This document shows, one piece after another, positions 56,100 through 64,000 of a DNA stretch of 64,000 bases. A program made the translations under genes and the position numbers. Position 1 is the first letter of the stretch. Every line of letters starts with the position of its first letter. This DNA comes from Ctenosaura bakeri (lineage: Eukaryota > Chordata > Lepidosauria > Squamata > Iguanidae), in NCBI GenBank assembly GCA_948474755.1, contig CAOLHI010001855.1, positions 62,001-126,000 on the forward strand, given 5' to 3'. The notes under the pieces are model-generated. The model had not been told where the DNA came from. It did not search any database and worked only from the letters and a program-made list of their open reading frames with translations.

Positions 56100-57660
56100 G
56101 CATGTCTGACGAATTAGGGTTGCAGCATGCTAATCAATTAATCAGATCCATGGATTAAGAAGACATTTTAACAGGCTTGGCTGAGCATTTAAAGAGCACG
56201 CTTTCTTCCTGCCGCTTTGCTCCCTTTGGTCAAAACGGCCGGGCAAACTCCTGCTTTCAAAATAATTGTGAAAAAAGACCCCTGGGCTTTGCTTTCTCTC
56301 TGTTCACGGCGATGTGGTCTCTCCGTGCCGTGCTTTAGTAGAACGGCTGGGGAGTTCTTTAGAGGAAATGGCAGAACTCAGCAAGGCAGAGATGACACAT
56401 GGTTTGCTGATAAGTTTTAACAATAAATACAAAAACATTTTCTCTTTATCAGTTTTGTAGCTTACCAGGTATGAGTGGTTGGAGTTTTGGAGCATGAATG
56501 TTTCCGAATGAGTGTCGAGGAATCTAGAAAGTGGTGCGGTAACTGTTGCATAATGCATAATATTCCAAATAGCATTACTTGCCATAACTGTGTTCCCGTG
56601 ATCCTATCCATGGCTATTTCCTTCCTGTGTTTTGTCAGTTCCTTTCAAATTGTTCTCAGAGCATCTTTCACCACCGTAACTGCCATTTTTTTTTTACTAC
56701 TATTACAATTGCTGAAATATGTTATTTATTAATTATAATTGCTCATGGGAATTATTCTTCTTAGAGGAATATGGCATTATCATTACTGTGATTAAAAATT
56801 AAGAATTATTGAGAAAAATAACTTGCAATACTTATAGGCAGTCTTTCATTTTTTAAAAAAAAAAATTAAGGATTTGTATTCTGCAAAGAAAGGGAAAGAA
56901 AGAAAGAAAAAGGAAAAAGGGATATTTAGTTGAGAAATTTGTGCCGTTCCATGTTGAGGGTTAATTGTGAAAGCTTAAAAACAATATTGTGACAAAAATA
57001 GCAACTGTACCAAAAACCGACAGGTTACATTCATTGCATGGAAAGGTCAATTTTGAAAGTAATTTGATGCTCATTATAGTATTTGAAAAGGCATTCATCC
57101 CAGCTTCTTCTAGTGTTTAGAAAGTAACTTTTTGCACAAGAAGTGACAGATAAAATCAGCATGAAAATTTCTTCTTCTTTTTTTTAAATGTTACTCACTG
57201 CATTGTTTAAGAAGTTATGTGTCGTTGATGCTCGCAGTGATCGAAAAATAACTTGTTTCAGTATTTGTTATTTTGAAACATTCCCATCAAAGGCCTAAAT
57301 TCAATTGCTGGTTGCAAATAGAGCTGATCCATTGCCACGGTTATTGAATAATAAATCAGTTATGGAATTCCCTTTCTATCGGTGGGTATCCTCTGTTTGG
57401 GACTAGACAGGGATGAGAATTAAGGTAGATGTCTTTAAATATAGAATTAAAAAGTAACTTGCAAATGTTTCTCACGGCACCAATAAAGCAGTGACATTTC
57501 TGCTCCTTATGTTGCTTTTAAAATGTAATCCCCTCCTTAAACTTCCTCAAAAGTTATTTGTTATAGAAGACAATGTTATTTGTAACTTGGAGTTTCTGGA
57601 TAAAATGCGGTAGCAAGGAGCCTAGCTAGCCAGCTAGATCAGTGGAAAAAAATCCGAGCA
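56100..57660. promoter_or_regulatory. AT-rich, repeat-free block with repeated TAACTT words
   Basis: No transposon phrase is seen over about 1.5 kb. The word TAACTT (or AAGTTA) occurs at 56819, 57125, 57212, 57249, 57455, 57551 and 57583, several within the longer form (a/g)taacttgcaa. Poly-T/A runs occur at 56687-56695 and 56851-56866. Possible enhancer or matrix-attachment-like region; unproven. Confidence 0.3.
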
Positions 57661-57889
57661 GATCAAATAACAAATTTAAAACGCACGTTTCCAGAGTAGT
57701 TTGCCATGGCACAGTTTTATGAGAGAGGTGAACAAAAGCCTGGGTCTATGGTTTGAAAAAGTAAAGTAAAGGTCAAGTAAAGCTTTGACCTTGGAGCAGA
57801 AGACCAGCATGGAGGGGAAAAAAGAGGTGGGCATCTCTGGGGATGAAGTTCTAGAGCCCTGGCCATGAGCACCTGGCCCCATTTTACAG

Positions 57890-58560
57890 ATTGATAGGCT
57901 AAGGTTGTACCCGTGCCCTCTGAGCCGGCAGACGGCTCCTTCTCTATCCCGACTTGCCCATCCTCAGCTCCCCAAATGCGCAGCAAGAGCTTGTGTTCCC
58001 AGCCGAATATTACAGCTTGTCTTCGACTCACATTTCAGTTTGTGGGTAGCTACCGCAAAGTCCAAGCTGGGGTTGGGTTTGGCCATGCGAATATGTCCCC
58101 GGCGCTGAGCCACACACACGCGGTGCGGAAATGGCATCTCAGCCGCCGATGCTTATTGTCCCATGACTTCCATCATCAGCTGGGCATGGCTGATCTCCAT
58201 CTGGTCTTGCCTTTGGGGCTTGGACGAGCGAGGGTAACACGAAATGTATAATTCCGTGGGCCTCGGCGCTTCTCCCTCCCCGTTCTCTCCCCACACGCAA
58301 AGCCTTCAGCTGTTAAATGTAAGCAGATGTTGGAGACATCCTTATGATATATACACATGGTGGAATAACAACTCTGTGGTAATTGCTTTCAAGCAGCGGC
58401 CAGGGAGATATGAATCTTCCGGCGGATGGGGAATGCGGCGCAGGACTCCTTCTTTGTAATCTTGGAAGTGAACATGAGATCCCTGGGCCGCCTAAGGACA
58501 GCACGAGCTTTTCATGGCATGCCTTTATTGACATGCGAGGTTTTTTAACGGAGCCAAAAA
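57890..58560. promoter_or_regulatory. Repeat-free, CpG-containing island (candidate CNE)
   Basis: cgaatatgtccccggcgctg, cacacgcggtgcggaaatgg, tcatcagctgggcatggctg, taacacgaaatgtataattc, cagctgttaaatgtaagcag. CpG is more frequent than in the flanks. No transposon phrases. The opposing ORFs here (112 and 101 codons) have no domain. Confidence 0.25.
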
Positions 58561-58639
58561 GTGGTTCTGGCCGATTATGCTGGAATGTTCTGGGTCGAGA
58601 ATGCAAAAGCACATGCATGATGGGTCATCCAACCCCTGC

Positions 58640-58930
58640 TGAGCTTTGGGAGGGGAGGGGAGGGAGGGAGCAAACACAGGCTGTACGGGGTGGGTGGGGC
58701 GGCAGTGAGGCAAGGGCCCGGCATGGAGAATTCAGTCCAGAGCAAAATGCAAAACATTTAGCAGCAATAGGGGGGTATCACTGCAAATGTTAAAATGCAG
58801 TGTGTGCATAAATATTGGTAGCTCCCCTGTTGCTGTTGAACTACAGCTTCTATTATCCCTCACCACTGGCTGTGCCAGCTTGGGGTGATGGTGTTGCAGA
58901 AAGAAGCTTTTGGTGACTAACTAAAATAGA
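58640..58930. other. GGGA-rich tract and MITE-type phrase
   Basis: ttgggaggggaggggaggga at 58646 is a short purine-rich tract. From 58830, ctgttgaactacagcttcta, ttatccctcaccactggctg is a phrase common to hAT-type MITE remnants (compare 14540-14580). Confidence 0.35.
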
Positions 58931-59045
58931 ACTGGAGTGGGTTTCAGTCCAGAGGATTAAGGAGGCTGTTACTCAGTGGCCTGTTAGTGACACTCTAGGT
59001 TAAACCATCTACAACACCCGCCTATTTTTTCTGGTCTATAAATGC

Positions 59046-59205
59046 TATTTCCCCACGTGAACTGCTATGACAACATTCTATGGAATTGTGGGATTTATAA
59101 TTTAGAACTTTTCTGGCTGAGTATTCTAAATGCACCTCCTAGGATTCCATAGAATGCAGCCGTAGTAGTTCAAGCAGAATCGTAGCGCTATTACTGAGCA
59201 GCATC
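59046..59205. mobile_element. hAT-type MITE (third family)
   Basis: atttccccacgtgaactgct, atgacaacattctatggaat, tgtgggatttataatttag and on the right ctcctaggattccatagaat, gcagccgtagtagttcaagc, agcgctattactgagcagc form loose inverted arms with a tctggctgagtattctaaat centre. Confidence 0.5.
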
Positions 59206-59629
59206 AAAGGGTCCCCAATTTGCTACTTGCATAAAATCACTTTTTTTCCCCATAGGAAACTCACATTTCTTTTTGTACAAAATAATGCCCTGGAATACTT
59301 TGGGACTTGTAAATATGGGTAGAAAACACTGTAGAAATATTCTTTTTCTCCTGCAGAGTGAAGAAAGGTGGAGAAATTATTCCTCCTTGCATGCAAAGGT
59401 GAAATAATCAAAGATTTACATTCCTCATCACAGGCAACCATAAACCCAACCGCAAAAGGATACCTGGGCAGATACAGCCCAACTGGGTCGCAGCCAAACC
59501 TTTCCTGTGATTCATAAACAGTCCAATCTGTATGGAGAGAGTAGCAGGCAGAAAGATTATTTGGTCATACTTTTCCCTGCTAGGATGAGACATCTGGTCT
59601 TTAAATTATGACCATTCTTTCTCTTGTCA

Positions 59630-59790
59630 TTGTTGCTGTTGTTGTGTGCTTTCAAGTTGTTTCTGATTTATGCCGACCCCCTCGTGGGGTTTTCTGGGGC
59701 TGAGAGGGTGTGACGTGCCCAAGGGCACCGCGGCTGATGGGGGAAATGAACCCTGGTCTCCAGGTATATAGTCCAACTACACCACATTGG
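59630..59790 (-). repeat. Sauria-type tRNA SINE (reverse)
   Basis: tgttgttgtgtgctttcaag, ttgtttctgatttatgccga, ggggttttctggggctgaga, gggtgtgacgtgcccaaggg, aatgaaccctggtctccagg, agtccaactacaccacattg. It abuts a MITE directly. Confidence 0.8.
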
Positions 59791-59940
59791 GGCCATTTCC
59801 GCACGAGACTGTTATAGCACTATGATTCCACTTTCAACATCCTATGGAATCCGGCCCCTCCTGAAACTGCAAACCCCAGGATTCCATAGGATGTTGAAAG
59901 TGGAATCATCACGCTATAACAGTCTCGTGCGGAAATGGTC
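59791..59940. mobile_element. Palindromic hAT-like MITE, copy 6 (best preserved)
   Basis: ggccatttccgcacgagact, gttatagcactatgattcca, ctttcaacatcctatggaat, cc and its near-exact reverse complement at the right end (~62 bp arms, about 3-4 mismatches by eye). The arms are separated by only a ~26 bp spacer (ggcccctcctgaaactgcaa, accccag). Confidence 0.85.
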
Positions 59941-59999
59941 TGGGTCTCTATTCTTTCCCTATTTGCACTGAAAAGAGGATGATATGATACCGTGGCATA

Positions 60000-61860
60000 A
60001 AAGCAAACCAACAATCCGGGATCCATTTCAACAGAACCACACAAGATGTTACTGCGTGCAACTGCCTTTCTGAAAGGCCTGGACTTGTGTTGAGCAACTG
60101 TGCCTCAAAAATAGTTCTGACTCTAGCCTGTTTCTTGCCTTGTGGACCAGTGGATTTTTCCAAAATCTGTACAGTTGAACCGCAGTCCAATGCTAGGGAC
60201 TTACAAGCTTATGTGCTCTTCCAAAGAGGTTGTGTGTCACTCTCTCTCCTTTTAAATAGATCCAACAGGAGGAACTGCAAAGTAAATGAATGCAACGTAG
60301 AGAGTAAAACCTTTAGCAGTCTTCAATGTGTGGGGAGGGCGATGATTTCTGTTATAAAATCTGGGGCTTAACAAGCATGTCCCCATTTTCACTTGCAATG
60401 TCTCAGCGGAGATAGTCTTCTCACGGACCCATCGTTCTCTTCTTCCTGCCCTCTTGTACGTATCGTGTTGCTTCTACTAATAAAGCAAAATAAACCAGTC
60501 TTAAACCGCAAAATATGAAATAATGTACACATTGCAACTGAGCAATCTTACTTTATTGACTTTTGGGGGAGAAAAATGTAAAAGGAATACATTCACAGAA
60601 TTTATTTGGGCCTCCGAACATGGAGGGCCTCGGTCCAGCAAGTGGAAGGAAGCTTACACATTCGCACAAATATTTTTATATTATGTGCTCTTAATTTTTG
60701 TGAGGCCACGAAATGTCAGCTGAGGACAAATCAGATGCAGCCCAGAGGAGACACCTGCTTTTTTTACAATATTTCTTCCTCCTTGCCATTCTGTCGCCTC
60801 CGGCATGCAGCTCTTTGCATGGAGCTTGATCCTGACCCAAGACCATTTGGTTAAGGTTCAAATAAGCATCAAGGACTTTGGGCTGCTTTGCCAAAATGCA
60901 GTGGTATCTTGTAAACTCCCCCCCCCCAAACTCACAACATGTTTTCTAGGTCCCACGTGGATCCCTTTGGCACTTGGATCCTGGCGCGCTAGTGTCCAAG
61001 AAGCTGTGATCCAGCTCTTACGTGGCTCATAATTGCCTGGTGTCAAGTCTATTACACCAAGACTAATGCTAAAACAATGACACGAGCAGATAGGAGGGGT
61101 GAGATAGCACGATTTGGCTCTTCGGATGGAAATGCCTTTGGAGAGGCCCGGTTATTTGAAGTGGAAGATGGTTATCTCAGACACAAAGATGTGGGAAATC
61201 TTGGCGGCTTTGCTCTGGAGTTTGCTATTAGCTAGACTTTGCTCTTTTGACCCATGGATAACGGATGTGCCTTTCTTCTCTCTCCCTGAGCTAAAACACA
61301 CTGCCCTCTGGTGGACCCCTGGACGAGAAGGTTTCATGTGGCCATTACATTCTTCTTCTGATCCACTAAAGAGGACTAGTATGGACCTTTAGGTGCCTAT
61401 TCACATACAGTAACCCCATGAATTTTGCAGGGTTTTAGGCAAGGAATATATACCCTCCAACTAACAGTATCAACATCAACATTTATGTATAATGCTGTTT
61501 CCAACATAGGGTGGAACATCAAACGTATACCATCAGAGACAAAGGAAATAAAATGTTAACACTGCAAATATATATATAAACTCCCAACATCTTACCAGCC
61601 ACGATCTCTTCCAGCAACCTCAGGTACAACTCAGCAGCTTAATCTGGCAAATCCAAGAGGAAGGTCCTTAGCCCTTTATGAAAATGCATGAGTTCCTCCT
61701 CCAGGTGAAGGTCCAAAGGAAGACTTTCCACAAACCAGATCTTGAAAGGCTTGCAGCCTTGACAGAGCTGTGTGTGTTGGTGGAACAGACAATAACCCTT
61801 TGCTTGCAGATTTTGTATTCTCAGATGTCGCTGAAACAGCAAAATAGAACTTGCAACAGA
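60000..61860. other. Intergenic DNA, nothing recognised
   Basis: Repeat-poor with a poly-C run at 60919-60927. A short SINE-tail-like phrase near 61400-61440 (accccatgaattttgcaggg) may be a 5S/Sauria SINE relic. No exon or RNA gene seen. Confidence 0.4.
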
Positions 61861-61869
61861 ACTTGAGAA

Positions 61870-61955
61870 AGTATTTTTTTAAGATGACATTTTCCAGAAT
61901 CCTCCATCTGTCACTGGCCAAAGGATTCTGGAAACTGTCATCCAAAAAAGGAACT
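61870..61955. mobile_element. Small palindromic MITE
   Basis: aagatgacattttccagaat, cctcc and aaaggattctggaaactgtc, atcc are inverted around a short spacer. Similar single arms (ccagaatcc core) occur at 17120 and 49885. Confidence 0.5.
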
Positions 61956-62254
61956 TTTGCAGACTTTTCAGATTATGAACATTTCAGCTTCCTGAGATTC
62001 ATAAGTTCTTGGCCCACATCCAGCTGCCTTGCTTGCATATTTCTGTTCTTCATAATTAAAATGTGTAATTAAGACTCTCCTACATCAGAAAGATGCACAA
62101 AACCAAATGAAAAGACAGCATGCAACCAGAACAGACAAAAAAGCCATTCAAATACAATCTTAAAGCCACTTTTAAGCAGAGTACACTGTGGGAGACTAAC
62201 CAAATGTGACGCCTAGACAAACATCTTAACATCCTGCTGAAAGGACCAGGGACA

Positions 62255-62478
62255 TATGCACGTGCATGTGTCTTCAATTCTCCTGTTGCCTTCTGGTGAC
62301 CCCGTTAATTTTGTAGGGTTTTCATTGGGAAAAAGTGCCCAGCAATGGTTTTGCCGGTTCCTTCCTCTGAAATAGAGCCTGCAGCACCTGGGATTTGTTG
62401 GTGGTGTTCCGTCCATGTACCAACCAGGACTGACCCTGCTCAACTTCCAAGTTCAGAGGGAATCTGCTGCCTTTGGGA
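62255..62478 (-). repeat. 5S-rRNA-derived SINE (reverse)
   Basis: gtcttcaattctcctgttgc, cttctggtgaccccgttaat, tttgtagggttttcattggg, ttccttcctctgaaatagag, cctgcagcacctgggatttg, ccaaccaggactgaccctgc, tcaacttccaag. The 5S head is at the right end. Confidence 0.8.
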
Positions 62479-62479
62479 T

Positions 62480-63515
62480 ATTTAGGTCCCCATTTGATGT
62501 AGAATATTGTCCATTTATATTATTGAAAAGAAGATCAGTCAAATTCCAGCTTGTAGGTCCAACAAAAGTTCTTCGGAATGCTGCTTGCCAATGGTATGTC
62601 CTGTTTTTTCTAGACACATATGCAGAATAGCCCTTTCCAAAATCCCAGCAGAGGTTGACTATGCCATACTGATTTATGACCGAGGACAAATAAACTTACA
62701 GAACAGTTGAACTTTTCAGGACCCTCAGAAATGCAGACGCTGTCTTTTTTTATATTTTATTTTTATTCTTTAAGGAATGCTGATGCATGCATGGATTGGT
62801 AATATCATAGTGGACTTTGGCTGGTTCGGCTATGGATATTCTCACTGTGCTTTGGGCTACAGCAAGCCAGGGACCACCGTGCCTTGGCTTTTACTTTTTG
62901 GTTACACCTCAGTCAAACAGCCTTTGCTGCAAAGTCTGTCGGACAAGAAGGTGGGTGGGCTCTCCCCTCCCACTTTATTTTTGCAATCAGAATAGAAAAT
63001 AATAATTGGAGGAAGTTGAATTGGAAGGGTTTCGTGAGAATATCTTTGTTTGGACAAAACCGAAGCCAACATTTGCTCCTTCGAAAGGAAAGATGGACAA
63101 GCCCTTTAACTTCTGGAATGGGGTGGTTTTTGGAAGGGGGTTACTTATCAAACAGGCTAGACTGACATCTGCTCCATCACATTTAAATGCTAAAGTCAAG
63201 TAAATATGTCACCTGTTAGGTGCTGAGGCATTGTTTCTCTGGGAAGGAGAAAAAGAGACAGAAGAGGGATTCTAAGAATCGATGCAAATGCCGTGTGAGT
63301 TGAGTGCAACTCGGGCTGAGATTGAAAGCTGAAAAGTACGTGTCCTAGATTCAAAGTCTGGCTTTCTTTGTACAGGAAAACTTGGCATCGGTGTTATACA
63401 CACACAGGGTCAAAATTCCTAAGCATGATCTCTAGATAATATTGAAATAGTGTGAATTTCCCCCACATCAGTCTTGGCTTTTCTTTTTGTTTATATCTCT
63501 CCTCTGCTTCTGAAT
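62480..63515. other. Intergenic DNA, nothing recognised
   Basis: Unique-looking; the opposing ORFs of 60-93 codons near 62777-63203 overlap each other and have no domain. Confidence 0.4.
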
Positions 63516-63519
63516 CTCA

Positions 63520-63673
63520 GGCCACTTCACACTAGACTGTTATAGTGCTATTATTCCACTTTCAACATCCTATGGAATCCTTTAAGGCTCCTCTCTAAGC
63601 TGCAAACCCCAGGATTCCAGAGGATGTTGAAAGTGGAATAATAGCACTATAACAGTGGAGTGTGGAAACAGCC
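63520..63673. mobile_element. Palindromic hAT-like MITE, copy 7
   Basis: ggccacttcacactagactg, ttatagtgctattattccac, tttcaacatcctatggaatc and right arm ggattccagaggatgttgaa, agtggaataatagcactata, acagtggagtgtggaaacag, cc. The arms are close to copy 6 in quality, with a short spacer. Confidence 0.8.
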
Positions 63674-63677
63674 AAAG

Positions 63678-63790
63678 CGTATGATGCACTCAAAGTCACC
63701 CAATGAGTTTCTGTGGCCAAGCAAAGAATCAAAACCTGATCTCCAAGATTGTAGTCCAATGCTCAAACAATTATACCACGCTGGGTCTCA
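63678..63790 (-). repeat. Sauria-type SINE head (reverse)
   Basis: tgcactcaaagtcacccaat, gagtttctgtggccaagcaa, aaacctgatctccaagattg, tagtccaatgctcaaacaat, tataccacgctggg. The tail half is missing; it follows directly after a MITE. Confidence 0.75.
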
Positions 63791-64000
63791 TGTTTTCAGT
63801 ACCCTGTAATTAATATAAAATTTTTGTTGTTGTTCAAGTTGCTGGCAAAGCTCTATTTTTCCCGCATTTCAGAGTTGCCTCATGGATTTAAACAATTGCA
63901 ATCTTTTCTTCTTTCCAAATCCATCCTATAAGAATAGACATGCCACCATCTTAAGATATGTAGATGATTTTAAAAGAACCATACCATTTAAAAACAATGC

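Larger units (their letters stand above)
27540..64000. other. Intergenic DNA downstream of BANP; no supported gene
   Basis: No ORF here shows a recognisable domain, and none forms a credible exon chain. The interval is filled with decayed transposons (listed separately) and unique DNA. By memory of human synteny, the next gene after BANP is ZNF469, several hundred kb away; that is inference for this species. Confidence 0.55.

Overview
This is a vertebrate nuclear sequence, very probably from a squamate reptile (lizard or snake). It carries many tRNA-derived SINEs of the Sauria type whose tails resemble Bov-B LINE 3' ends, 5S-rRNA-derived SINEs, decayed CR1, L2 and Bov-B/RTE fragments, and many short palindromic DNA transposons. 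That mixture is typical of squamates. I cannot name the species. There are no operons, CRISPR arrays or recognisable bacterial or phage genes.

Only one gene is supported: the 3' end of BANP (BTG3-associated nuclear protein, also called SMAR1) on the + strand. Two coding exons are visible, 18897-19040 (48 codons) and 26630-26701 (23 codons plus stop). Both are phase 0 with good splice sites, and the protein ends in QPEMQIDHGPIQIQ. The 3' UTR runs from 26702 to about 27535, with a polyadenylation signal at 27513 and a possible second one at 27654. The first 18.9 kb is upstream BANP intron, and 19041-26629 is the last intron. The BEN domain and the rest of the protein lie outside the window.

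From about 27.6 kb to the end I see no supported gene. The stretch reads as intergenic DNA. In human, BANP is followed by a long gene-poor interval before ZNF469, which would fit. It is a patchwork of SINE, CR1, L2 and Bov-B remnants, at least seven copies of one palindromic hAT-like MITE, Tigger/mariner-like MITEs and microsatellites. Between them are repeat-poor islands (about 46.1, 49.5, 52.9, 56.1-57.7 and 57.9-58.8 kb) that are candidates for conserved non-coding elements.

The observations most worth a second look are: an array of palindromic TTTTCTGCACAGAAAA-like units with a longer ~130 bp period (44.2-44.5 kb); an unnamed ~270 bp dispersed repeat (1.3 and 48.3 kb); a cluster of seven AAGTTA/TAACTT motifs in a repeat-free AT-rich block (56.8-57.6 kb); a hairpin repeat pair flanking the BANP terminal exon; a 192-codon minus-strand ORF at 39.85-40.43 kb; and a nested SINE insertion with an intact 12 bp target-site duplication (34.4-34.6 kb). 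None is shown to be a new functional system. All repeat names rest on pattern recognition, not on a database search.
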